Positions 52,627 through 60,886 of a DNA stretch of 63,702 nucleotides are shown here, piece after piece; position 1 is the first letter of the stretch, and each line of letters starts with the position of its first letter. Under the pieces are notes generated by a model. That model was not told the origin of the DNA. It saw only the letters and a list, made by a program, of their open reading frames with translations, and made no database searches. The stretch comes from Gammaproteobacteria bacterium (GTDB taxonomy: Bacteria; Pseudomonadota; Gammaproteobacteria; Steroidobacterales; Steroidobacteraceae). The translations under genes were made by a program, and so were the position numbers. The stretch covers positions 1 to 63,702 of the forward strand of contig PLUE01000023.1 in NCBI GenBank assembly GCA_003164785.1, given 5' to 3'.

Positions 52627-54828
52627 TCAGGCGCAGTTGGCCAGATCGTCGTCGATCTGCGCCGGGTCGGCAAACAGAATGTCGTCCGCCGCGATCTGCC
52701 TGCCCATCATTCGGACCTTGTTCCATTCTTCCGGCGACAGCTTGTCGCTATCGCGCGAGAGTTTGCGCACCCCGTCGACGAAAGCACGCTGATTGGTGGC
52801 CGCGACGCTGTAGTAGGTCTCGAGCAGCTTCATGCGCAGGTCGCTGCGATGGGGATCCCGATCGATCGCCATCTTCAGCACGTCGACGATGTTCACGCGA
52901 CGCTCCTGGGCCACGGGCGCATCGTGCAACGCGCTCGGCATTTGCACGTGCTGCGGGGCCGCGTCCAAGTCCATCAGGTCGAAGTCGAGTTCGTTCCGGT
53001 CGACCTTGGCCGCGAGTTCCTTGGCGTCGAGGACCACGGCATTAAGGTCAGCCTGGAGTGCGGATTCGAGTTCGGATGCGTCGATGGCGACCGTATCGAT
53101 GGCCGTCGACTCGAGCGGCAGTGAATCGAGATAGGATCGCTCGAGCGCTTCGATATCGATCTCGAGGCTCAGCGTCGTCCGGTCGCTGTTGGGGGCTGAC
53201 ACACTGGTTACACTCGCGACGTGTTTGGCGGTCTCGAACTTTGCCGGTTCGATGGCGGGCGCTTGGAAACTCGGCTCCATCGACGGCATCGCTTGCGGCG
53301 CTGTTGCCGGAGCAGGGACGCCTGGAGCCGGGACGCCCGCGATGGCCGCAGCGGCCATGGCGGGCGCAACGTGCGGCACCGGCACATCGGGCGCTTGCGG
53401 CGTGGGACTTGGTATGAGGTCCTCGACCGAGGTCTCCGCCCAATCGTTGGATGCGGGGGCCTGCGACAGGCGGCGGCGGAAGAACGCCAATCCTGCCGCG
53501 AGCAGGGCCAACAAGATGGCGAGCGTCGCGATCAGACCGACGTGCCCCACCGGCTTCGGCGCCGGCCGTGCCGGCGCCGAAGCCGGCCGCGACCGCGTTT
53601 CTGCAGGGGCCGCGGCCACGATGGGCTGCGTCACGAGTTCAGCCCTCGGCGCGATCGCGGGAGTGGCCGCTGGTGCGGTGGTCTTGGCGGGTGCAGTGGT
53701 TGCGGCTGGCGTGCTGCTGGCCGCATGGGCGGTGGTTGCCGCTTGCGCGTTCGTGGCCGCTTGATTCAGGGTTTGAATCTTGGCGGTGTCGCTCGCGAGC
53801 TGCTTGTGCACGTCGTCCAGCGATTGCTCGAGCGATTGGACACGCGCCTTGAGCGAGGCTTCGGCATCCGACGCTGCGGCCGCAGCGGCTGGAGCCACAC
53901 CGGGCGCCGGTGATGCGGCAACGCGCTGAGTCGGTGCGCTCTGCCGGCCATCGAGTCGCCACGCCAGCATCTGTGCCCGCACCTCCCGCTTTGCATCGGC
54001 CGCGGGGATGGCGTCCAGCTCCGCGTCCGTCGGGAAGGTCAACATCGCGTCGCGATGCAGGCGATTGATGTTGCCCTCGAATGCCCCGGGATTCGCACGA
54101 AACAGGGCGATCATCATGCGCTGAACATTGGCTTCGGTGCGTGCACCCGCCTTGCGCGCAACGGCGCGCAGCGTTGCGCCTGCTGCCACCTTGTGCCGCG
54201 ACTGGCCGGTGGGACTCATGCTCGCCGACGCTTGGTATGGATCATGCGCGGCAGTGGGCGACCTGGCCGCGGAACGAGTCTGGGTCGTGGCTGAAGGAAG
54301 CGCGGCGGTTTGAGGCACGGCCGGCCCCGGCGCGGATGGGAAGGCGGGCGCCGCAGGCGCGCTCGGCGGAGCCGCGGCCGGCCCCGGCGCGGCGGCGGCT
54401 AATCTGGTGTCGGGTGCGCCCTGCGGCGCCGCGTAACCCGGAGGGTCGAGCAGCAGGGAGTATTCGCGGACGACTTCGTTCTTCCCCCACCGCAGGTCGA
54501 CCAGCAGGCTGACGACCGGGTCCGTGAAGGCGTCCGTCGAGCGCACGAACAGCACCGGTCGGCCGTGACCGTCAGCGCCGACCTTGAAGGTCGCGGACGC
54601 GAGAAACGAAGGGCGCTCGGCGCCGTAACGCTGGAACAGCTCCCGATTGGCCACGGTCGCCGTGAGGACCGCCAGGTCTTCGCGGGTCGCGCCAACGATG
54701 TCGATCCGTGCCGACAAAGGCTCATTCAGGGCGGAATCCACGCGGATTTCGCCCAGTCCGATTGCCCGGGCTGCGCCGGGCAAGGACATGGCCAGCATTA
54801 GCAGAATCGAACAGGATCCGCGTGACAT
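52627..54828 (-). CDS. fimV: FimV-like pilus/polarity hub protein
   Basis: The 733-residue protein resembles FimV, which anchors polar complexes and promotes type IV pilus assembly. The N terminus has a signal ending GAARA and the FimV domain (IGLGEIRVDSALNEPLSARI). A LysM-like FimV motif lies about residues 215-295, a coiled coil about 330-365, one membrane helix (GLIATLAILLALLAAGLAFF) near 455, then acidic linkers. A C-terminal TPR-like domain ends in LANCA. The inner ATG at 54828, behind GGAG, starts the signal peptide. Proximity to pilU supports a pilus role. Confidence 0.88.
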   Translation of the reverse strand: MSRGSCSILLMLAMSLPGAARAIGLGEIRVDSALNEPLSARIDIVGATREDLAVLTATVANRELFQRYGAERPSFLASATFKVGADGHGRPVLFVRSTDAFTDPVVSLLVDLRWGKNEVVREYSLLLDPPGYAAPQGAPDTRLAAAAPGPAAAPPSAPAAPAFPSAPGPAVPQTAALPSATTQTRSAARSPTAAHDPYQASASMSPTGQSRHKVAAGATLRAVARKAGARTEANVQRMMIALFRANPGAFEGNINRLHRDAMLTFPTDAELDAIPAADAKREVRAQMLAWRLDGRQSAPTQRVAASPAPGVAPAAAAAASDAEASLKARVQSLEQSLDDVHKQLASDTAKIQTLNQAATNAQAATTAHAASSTPAATTAPAKTTAPAATPAIAPRAELVTQPIVAAAPAETRSRPASAPARPAPKPVGHVGLIATLAILLALLAAGLAFFRRRLSQAPASNDWAETSVEDLIPSPTPQAPDVPVPHVAPAMAAAAIAGVPAPGVPAPATAPQAMPSMEPSFQAPAIEPAKFETAKHVASVTSVSAPNSDRTTLSLEIDIEALERSYLDSLPLESTAIDTVAIDASELESALQADLNAVVLDAKELAAKVDRNELDFDLMDLDAAPQHVQMPSALHDAPVAQERRVNIVDVLKMAIDRDPHRSDLRMKLLETYYSVAATNQRAFVDGVRKLSRDSDKLSPEEWNKVRMMGRQIAADDILFADPAQIDDDLANCA

Positions 54829-54958
54829 CTTCTGCTCCAAAGTACCGAATAGGATTCGCTTTCGACGAAAGTGAAGCAAATGCTATGCGACGTAATCTGG
54901 AGTTGGATAGGGAAGACTTGCAAACTTTCGACGCAGTTCACGCATGTAGGGCGGGCGC

Positions 54959-55687
54959 CTACCAGGGTAGGGGTTCACCCAAGTGGATATAGGCTCCATT
55001 CGGTCCGCTGGCATCGATCAACGCCAGCGCCACGCTCGTTTTGGCGCCGTCCACGATCTCCATGGGTGCCGATGGGCCGCCCATGTCGGTTTTGACGTAT
55101 CCCGGGTGCGCGGCATTGACCTTGATCTTGGTGTCGCGCAGCTCGTACGCGAGCTGCACGGTCCAGCCATTGACCGCCGTTTTCGATACGTTGTACGCGG
55201 GAATCTTGAAGCCATAGATGGGCGAGGTCGGGTCCGAATGCAGTGTCATCGACGCCAGGATGCTCGACAGGTTCACGATGCGACCCGCGTCCGATTTTTT
55301 CAGCAGCGGCAGGAACGCCTGAGTCACCGCGATCAAGCCGAACAGGTTGGTCTCGAACGTCTTGCGCCAGGTATCCTAGGGCTGTTCGGACACCGTCTTC
55401 GATCCGTCCTGGATGGCGACGCCGGCGTTGTTGATGAGAATGTCGAGATGACCGAATTTTCTCCCGACCTCCTTGGCTGCATCGGAAATGCTCGACGCGT
55501 CGGTCACGTCGAGCGTCAGCGCCTCGACGTCGAGTCCCTCGCCCTGCAGCTTCAGCGCCGCATCGACGCCCTTGGCGCGGTCGCGCGAAGCGAGCAGCAC
55601 GTGCACGCCGCCGGACTGCGCGAGTTGCCGGGCGGTTTCGAAGCCGATGCCTTTGTTTGCGCCGGTAATGAGTGCGATTTTTGTCAT
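54959..55687 (-). pseudogene. Short-chain dehydrogenase interrupted by an amber stop
   Basis: The full frame encodes a 242-residue NAD(P)-dependent SDR, but a TAG at 55378-55376 (minus strand) splits it after VSEQP. The N-terminal half has the TGANKGIGFETARQL cofactor loop and NNAGV. The second half, in the same frame, has NLFG, IVNLSSILAS and the catalytic YNVSK. Everything before and after the stop fits one intact enzyme. A single base change would restore it. It may be a recent pseudogene, a sequencing error or a suppressed stop. Confidence 0.8.
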
Positions 55688-55720
55688 CGTGGTCTTCCTG
55701 GAAGTGGGGGTTGGGAGGGT

Positions 55721-56308
55721 TTACAGGGCGGCACGCGCGGTGTCGCGCAGATACTCGCGATCCGCTTGGTTCGCCACGATGGTGGTGAGCAAACTATCGT
55801 TCGAAACGAGTTCGCCCTGTTTGATGAGCGCGCGCGAAACGAGGCCGTCGATCGGCGCACGGATCTCCGTGAATTCGAGGTCGATTTTCGAGGCGTTGAG
55901 CGCGGCGGTGGCCGCCGCCAAATCCACCTTGGCTGCCGCGATCGCTGCGCCGAGTTGGTCGAGGTCCCCGGGCGTGATGCTGCCCACGGGCAGTCGCTGC
56001 GCTCGGGCGAGTGACGCCTTGGCTTGTTCCAACGCCGAGATCGCGTGGTTGCGTGCGATGAAGCGTCGTTCGGTTTCGGCGCGGAAGGGGCTCGGATCGA
56101 TGCGAAACAGAATCTGGCCCTTTCTGACCCTCGCACCCTCGGCAAAGCTGACCCGGTCGATCTGGCCGGCGACCCGCGGCCGAATCTGGACAGCCGTCGG
56201 CGACGATGCGCCCCCGGGAACGCTCGCGGACGGTCCGCAGCCGGCCATCAGCGAGGATGTCACGAGCGCAAAGGCGGCGCACTGGAGCAACGGCATGCGG
56301 AAATTCAT
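55721..56308 (-). pseudogene. Truncated RND membrane-fusion lipoprotein
   Basis: The 195-residue product has a lipobox (SSLMAGC), a biotinyl-lipoyl-like domain (VRKGQILFRIDPSPF), a short coiled coil and the second half of the sandwich (FTEIRAPIDGLVSRALIKQG), then stops at EYLRDTARAAL. Normal AcrA-like adaptors continue for about 180 residues through a beta-barrel domain. No pump gene follows; the broken SDR gene does. It cannot bridge a pump as it stands. Confidence 0.75.
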
Positions 56309-56371
56309 CGTATTAACCCCGGAGAATCAGTGCCTTGACAGGGATGCCGTATTGGCAAACACTGCGTATGA

Positions 56372-56419
56372 GTTACCGCTGGGTAACATGCGCAAATGTT
56401 AGTGACCGGTAACTAACAT
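56372..56419. promoter_or_regulatory. Two palindromic operators between the MFP and TetR genes
   Basis: Site 1 is GTTACC-N4-GGTAAC (56372-56387). Site 2 (56396-56419) is a 24-base palindrome with one mismatch, arms ATGTTAGTGACC and GGTAACTAACAT. Both share the (A/G)TTACC/GGTAAC core and are 28 bases apart centre to centre. They are the probable TetR-family binding sites controlling both directions. Confidence 0.82.
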
Positions 56420-56434
56420 GTCAAGAGGTCGGTC

Positions 56435-57052
56435 ATGACTGCAGACATATCAGTGACGGCGAATCAGGGCGTTCCATGCGCCAAGCCGCGCGTGCGCGAC
56501 CGTATTTTCGAGACGGCATGCGAGCTCTTCTACAAGCATGGAATTCGCGATGTGGGCGTCGACCTGATCGCGAGCGAGGCCGGCACCAACAAAATGAGCT
56601 TCTATCGCAGCTTTGCGTCGAAGGACGACCTGGTTGCGGAGTATTTGGAACAGAAGGGCAATGAGACCTGGGTCTGGTGGGATGCTATCGTCGCCGCCCA
56701 CCCTGATGCGCGGCGCCAGATCGCAGCGCTGTTCGACGCGTTCGTTGCGAAGAACTGCTGCGAGCAATCGCGCGGTTGCGCATTGGCGAACGCCGCGGTC
56801 GAGCTGGCCGAAGAGGATCATCCAGGCCGCCAAGTGGCGATCAAGCAGAAGATGGAAATGCGGCGGCGGCTGCGTGAGTTGGCCGCCCGGACGGGCGCCG
56901 AGAAGGCCGATGAGCTGGGCGATGCGTTGATGCTTCTGATGGAAGGCGGCTTTCTCAGCCGGCGCACATTCGGCGGCGTGCGCGGACCGCTCGAGACCGC
57001 CGCGCTCACCGCCCGGGTCCTCATCAAGGCGTACGCGCCCGAATCGAATTAA
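56435..57052 (+). CDS. TetR-family transcriptional repressor
   Basis: The 205-residue repressor has a TetR HTH at residues 20-65 (ETACELFYKHGIRDVGVDLI, then MSFYRSFASKDDLVAEYL) and an all-helical ligand domain with CCEQSRGCALANAAVELAEE. It is divergent from the truncated MFP/SDR unit and probably repressed it through the palindromes between them. The ligand is unknown. The gene itself looks intact although its target unit is broken. Confidence 0.88.
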   Translation: MTADISVTANQGVPCAKPRVRDRIFETACELFYKHGIRDVGVDLIASEAGTNKMSFYRSFASKDDLVAEYLEQKGNETWVWWDAIVAAHPDARRQIAALFDAFVAKNCCEQSRGCALANAAVELAEEDHPGRQVAIKQKMEMRRRLRELAARTGAEKADELGDALMLLMEGGFLSRRTFGGVRGPLETAALTARVLIKAYAPESN

Positions 57053-57117
57053 CCCCTGGCAACCCGGCGGTTGCACGGTATCCTGCCCGTATTCAAATCG
57101 CGAGAGAAGGGTCCGCA

Positions 57118-58383
57118 GTGCTCGACAACAACCTGAGCCGTGGCGCGGCATCGCCGCGGGTCAATGGCAGCCGCCTGTGGTCACGTCTGATGACGATGGC
57201 CGAGATTGGTGCGACTACGCAGGGCGGCTGCAATCGGCAGGCGTTGACTGACGGCGATCTGGCGGGGCGCGACCTGTTGTCGCGCTGGGCCGAGGCGGCG
57301 GGTTGCCGCGTGCGCGTGGACGCGGTGGGAAACCTGTTCCTGCGCAGAGCCGGTCGCGACGACCGTCTGCCCGTGGTCATGACCGGCAGTCATCTCGACA
57401 CTCAGCCGACCGGCGGCAAATTCGACGGCGTGTACGGCGTACTGGCGGGACTCGAGGTGATCGAGTCCTTGAACGATGCGGGCGTCGTCACTCGACATCC
57501 CATTGAAATCGGCGTGTGGTGCAACGAGGAAGGATGCCGCTTTCCCATGGCGATGATGGGCTCGGCCGTGTGGGCGGATCGGCTGCCGCTCGACATCGCC
57601 TATGCGCTCACCGATCGCGCAGGGTTGAGCGTGCGGGCGGAACTCGAGCGCCTCGGCGTCGACACGCACGCTCGGATGTCGCGGCAGGCCGTCAAGGCGG
57701 CGTTCGAAGTACACATCGAACAGGGACCGGTGCTGGAGCAGCGGGGCAAGACGATCGGTGTCGTGACGGGTGTGCAGCACATGAGCCGGCACGAGGTCAT
57801 CGTGGAAGGCCAGGAGGCGCATGCAGGCCCGACGCCCATGGACATGCGCCGCGATCCCATTCGCGTGCTGGCCGAGGTGCTGCCGGCCCTCTACGCGTGC
57901 GCCCGCGAGCGCGGCCCGGATGCGCGCCTCACGATCGGCATCATCGAAACCTCGCCAGGATCGCCGAACACCGTGCCGGGGCGCCTGCGATTCACGGTCG
58001 ACGTGCGTCATCCCGATGTCCGCGTCTACGATCTCCTGCGGCTCGAGATCGATCGCCTGGTGCGGGCGGCGCTCCAGCACCAGGGCCTCGACGGGAGTGT
58101 GCGCTGCGTCTGGGAGGCGCCCGGCGTGACCTTCGATGCGGCGTGCGTGGATGCGGTGCGCTCGGCCGCGGTCGAACTCGGTTACGACATGATGGACATG
58201 GTGAGCGGCGCGGGTCATGACTCCTGCAATGTGGCTGCCGTCGTCCCCACAGCCATGATTTTCGTGCCCTGCGCGGGAGGGCTCAGTCATAACGAAGCCG
58301 AGAGCGCGCTGCCCGCGGATTTGGAGTCAGGCGCCAACGTGCTGCTGGGCGCGATGCTGGCGTTGGCGGTGGCCGTGGTCTGA
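57118..58383 (+). CDS. Zinc-dependent M20 amidohydrolase (allantoate/N-carbamoyl type)
   Basis: The 421-residue enzyme belongs to the allantoate amidohydrolase / N-carbamoyl-L-amino-acid hydrolase / beta-ureidopropionase group. Metal motifs are GSHLDTQPTGGKFDGVYGVL, WCNEEGCRFP, VHIEQGPVLEQ and a C-terminal GAGHDS. It starts with GTG. It is a standalone gene distant from the purine operon; with the deaminase of region 2 a beta-ureidopropionase role in pyrimidine breakdown is also possible. Family certain, substrate not. Confidence 0.85.
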   Translation: MLDNNLSRGAASPRVNGSRLWSRLMTMAEIGATTQGGCNRQALTDGDLAGRDLLSRWAEAAGCRVRVDAVGNLFLRRAGRDDRLPVVMTGSHLDTQPTGGKFDGVYGVLAGLEVIESLNDAGVVTRHPIEIGVWCNEEGCRFPMAMMGSAVWADRLPLDIAYALTDRAGLSVRAELERLGVDTHARMSRQAVKAAFEVHIEQGPVLEQRGKTIGVVTGVQHMSRHEVIVEGQEAHAGPTPMDMRRDPIRVLAEVLPALYACARERGPDARLTIGIIETSPGSPNTVPGRLRFTVDVRHPDVRVYDLLRLEIDRLVRAALQHQGLDGSVRCVWEAPGVTFDAACVDAVRSAAVELGYDMMDMVSGAGHDSCNVAAVVPTAMIFVPCAGGLSHNEAESALPADLESGANVLLGAMLALAVAVV

Positions 58384-58501
58384 CGCCGGCCGCTGCGACA
58401 CGTCTGTTGTCGCGGCGGTAGAACGGCGAGCTTTGCGAGGTTTCGGTGGGCAGCGGAGCGCTATTTGCTCGCTGAATGACACTCGATGTTGTCAATCACC
58501 A

Positions 58502-59359
58502 TCAGATTGGCATGCCATGTTCGTCATAGCCAAGGATCTCGTCGGCCGAACGATCATCCCGAACGGGCAATTGCGAGCAATGCAGGGCCACTTCCGCTAC
58601 TTCGTCCGCCAATTCCGGCCGCGCCAGAAACCCCGCCCGCAGCGGCTGGCTCCAATCCGGTCTGTGGTGTGCCGTCGCGAGGCGCGCCGCCGCTTCCCAA
58701 TCGTAAGGGACCGCGATCAAATCGACCGTCCAGCCATGTGCCCCGCGTTCCAGCATCGCGTAGCGCGCGTGCGGCGAGCCTACCTCGACTTCATGCGGAA
58801 TCGGATGATGTCCTTCGTAGGCTTGGATCCCGACGCTGCCCGGATTGACGATGACCTGGCCGCTCGGCAGGTAAGCCACCCGCGCGATGTGCGTGTGGCC
58901 GCAAAGGATCAGCCCCGCCCCGCAGGGGAGCGTGCGTCGTTCGATCTGCGCCAGCGGCGAGGGGATCAATTCGCCGTTGCGGATGTCCTCGAGATAACAA
59001 TCGACATCGCTGTCCGGCGTCGCGTGACAGAGGAACACATCGTCCGTCAGCCAGAGCGTTGCAGGCAGCGCGGTCAGCCACGCTCGTTGCGCGGGCGTGA
59101 TTCGATCGGCAGCATAACGATCCGATTGGCCCATGGCATCGAGGTCCGGCGAGAGAAGCTGCCGTTCGTGATTGCCGCGTATGGTCGGCAGGCGCAGCGG
59201 CATCAATCGTTCTGCGGTCTCACGGGGCTGCAGCGGACCGGAAAGTATGTCGCCCAGATTGACGGTGACGTCGGCGCCGCGGCGCCCGATGTCCGCGAGC
59301 ACCGCATCGAGCGCGCCCAAATTTCCGTGGATGTCCGAGACCGCTGCTATTTTCATCAA
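58502..59359 (-). CDS. Calcineurin-like metallophosphoesterase
   Basis: The 285-residue dinuclear metal phosphoesterase has all core motifs: SDIHGN at the N terminus, LGDIL, GNHE and GHTH. The form is like the YfcE/MJ0936 group. The first or second of two adjacent Met codons may start it. It follows pyrF on the same strand with 25 bases between them and may share its transcript. Substrate is unknown. Confidence 0.87.
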   Translation of the reverse strand: MMKIAAVSDIHGNLGALDAVLADIGRRGADVTVNLGDILSGPLQPRETAERLMPLRLPTIRGNHERQLLSPDLDAMGQSDRYAADRITPAQRAWLTALPATLWLTDDVFLCHATPDSDVDCYLEDIRNGELIPSPLAQIERRTLPCGAGLILCGHTHIARVAYLPSGQVIVNPGSVGIQAYEGHHPIPHEVEVGSPHARYAMLERGAHGWTVDLIAVPYDWEAAARLATAHHRPDWSQPLRAGFLARPELADEVAEVALHCSQLPVRDDRSADEILGYDEHGMPI

Positions 59360-59384
59360 GACGGCGTTCTAGAGGATTCGCGGT

Positions 59385-60218
59385 TCAGGTTCCCGCGCGC
59401 CGGCCTGGCCGCCCGAGGTTGATCTGTCGATGGAGTTCGAGCGCCGCCGCCCGGATCGACTCCGCTGCGCCGCCGCCGGCATAGATGATGCCGCGCGACG
59501 AGTTGATCAGCAGGCCGTCGCCGTCGGCATCCAGCCCCGCGGTCAGCGTGCTCGCGAGATCGCCCCCCTGGGCGCCGATGCCGGGCACGAGAAAGGGCAG
59601 GGTGGGATGCGCGCGGCGCAGTTGCGCCATTTCCGCCGGGTAGGTCGCTCCCACGACCAGCATCAGATTTCGAAGTTGATTCCAATGCCGGTCGGCGCGC
59701 TCGGCCACCCGTCGATACAGGGGCAGACCGTCGATGAGCAAATCCTGGAAATCGCCGGCGCCGGGGTTCGAGGTCCGGCACAGCACGATCGCTCCGCGGT
59801 CGGGACGTGCGAGGAAGGGACGCACGGAGTCCTCGCCCATGTAGGGATTGACGGTGACCGCGTCCGCTCCGTAGCGCTCGAAAGCTTCCTTTGCGTACGC
59901 CTCGGCGGTGTTGCCGATGTCACCGCGCTTTGAGTCTAGAATGACCAGGGCGTGCGGTGCGCGCTCACGGATGTAGCGGATGCTGTCGACGAGTTCGTTT
60001 TCCTTGCCGAGCGCGCTGTAGAAGGCGATTTGCGGTTTGTACGCGGCCGCGACAGCGGCCGTCGCGTCGATGATCCGGCGGTTGAACGCGAGCAGCGCGG
60101 CGCGCTCGTCCAACAGGTCCGGCGGCAACTTGGCAGGGTCGGGGTCGAGCCCGACGCAGACGAGGCTGCCGCTGGCGGTTTGCGCTCGGCGCAGGCGTTC
60201 GGCAAACGGCATGGGCAT
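59385..60218 (-). CDS. pyrF: Orotidine-5'-phosphate decarboxylase
   Basis: The enzyme removes CO2 from OMP to make UMP, the last step of de novo pyrimidine synthesis. The catalytic LDSKRGDIGNTAEAYAKEAF supplies the Lys/Asp set and GIGAQGGDL binds phosphate. At about 277 residues it is the long type (group 2) found in some bacteria, not the 230-residue E. coli form. The Met at 60218 is preferred; a second Met at 60212 is possible. It lies far from other pyr genes. Confidence 0.92.
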   Translation of the reverse strand: MPMPFAERLRRAQTASGSLVCVGLDPDPAKLPPDLLDERAALLAFNRRIIDATAAVAAAYKPQIAFYSALGKENELVDSIRYIRERAPHALVILDSKRGDIGNTAEAYAKEAFERYGADAVTVNPYMGEDSVRPFLARPDRGAIVLCRTSNPGAGDFQDLLIDGLPLYRRVAERADRHWNQLRNLMLVVGATYPAEMAQLRRAHPTLPFLVPGIGAQGGDLASTLTAGLDADGDGLLINSSRGIIYAGGGAAESIRAAALELHRQINLGRPGRRAGT

Positions 60219-60254
60219 GCGCCATGATAGCGAGCGCACTGCCTCTTAGGGAGT

Positions 60255-60707
60255 ATGCTTGAGGTCAATGTGAGAACTTCTCTACCCGCCAAGCCTCGTG
60301 CTGGACCGCGACTCGTCCTGCAGCCCGCCAGCCGGCGATCCGCCAGGCACGCCAGCACGAACGCGCTGAAGCGGTTCTTTCTGATTGCCGACTCCTGGGA
60401 GCTCTCACCCTTGCAACAGTGCCGGCTGCTGCGCATCCCCTCGCCACAGGTGCTCACGCGCTATCGGCTCGGTCAAGCGCCGCGATTGTCCGCCACGCAG
60501 CAGGAGCGGGCGGCGTTGATCGCCAGCGTTCAGCACTCGCTCCTGGCCGAGTCTGGCGACCCCGAGCGTGCCTGGGCCTGGGTTCACGCGCCCCAGCCGG
60601 GCGCGCCCTTCGACGGGGACAGCCCCCTGTACTGCATGCTGGAACGGGGCCTGTACGGGATGCGGGAGGTGGCCCGCTTGCTGGTCCGGGAGAGCGAGCC
60701 GCGGTGA
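60255..60707 (+). CDS. MbcA/ParS/Xre antitoxin-like protein, no toxin
   Basis: The 150-residue protein resembles Xre/MbcA/ParS antitoxins. An HTH-like part (SPLQQCRLLRIPSPQVLTRY) is followed by the C-terminal toxin-binding domain, including ERAWAWVHAPQPGAPFDGDS, PLYCMLERGLYGMREVARLL. Antitoxins of this group normally accompany a RES-domain toxin, but none is present; tRNA-Leu follows. It may act as a stand-alone DNA-binding protein. The start is uncertain, as the first 25 residues are poorly conserved-looking. Confidence 0.7.
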   Translation: MLEVNVRTSLPAKPRAGPRLVLQPASRRSARHASTNALKRFFLIADSWELSPLQQCRLLRIPSPQVLTRYRLGQAPRLSATQQERAALIASVQHSLLAESGDPERAWAWVHAPQPGAPFDGDSPLYCMLERGLYGMREVARLLVRESEPR

Positions 60708-60741
60708 GTGAGCCCGTGCGCCGTTGAGCGCGCGTCTGCGT

Positions 60742-60747
60742 TATACT
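60742..60747 (+). promoter_or_regulatory. -10 element of the tRNA-Leu promoter
   Basis: TATACT lies 17 bases before the tRNA 5' end. No good -35 is seen at 17 bases; TTGAGC at 60724-60729 is only 12 bases away. The GC-rich sequence after the -10 looks like a stringent-type discriminator. Confidence 0.45.
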
Positions 60748-60763
60748 GCCGGGCTATTCACGT

Positions 60764-60848
60764 GCGAATGTGGCGGAATTGGTAGACGCGCCAGACTTAG
60801 GATCTGGTGGGGTAACCCGTGCGAGTTCGAGTCTCGCCTTTCGCACCA
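60764..60848 (+). tRNA. tRNA-Leu, anticodon UAG
   Basis: The 85-base class II tRNA reads CUA codons (and other CUN by wobble). The anticodon stem CCAGA/TCTGG encloses loop CTTAGGA, with TAG at 60798-60800. A long variable arm, the T arm GCGAG-TTCGAGT-CTCGC and an encoded CCA end (60846-60848) are present. The acceptor stem GCGAATG/CTTTCGC has one T-T mismatch at pair 6-67. It sits directly upstream of tig. Confidence 0.95.
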
Positions 60849-60886
60849 CCGTCACGAGATCGATTCCACTTTTAACAAGGATTGAT

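Noticed and set aside
60770..60886. Extended N terminus of trigger factor
   Set aside because: The added codons are the tRNA-Leu gene; ATG 60887 with AAGG is the real start.
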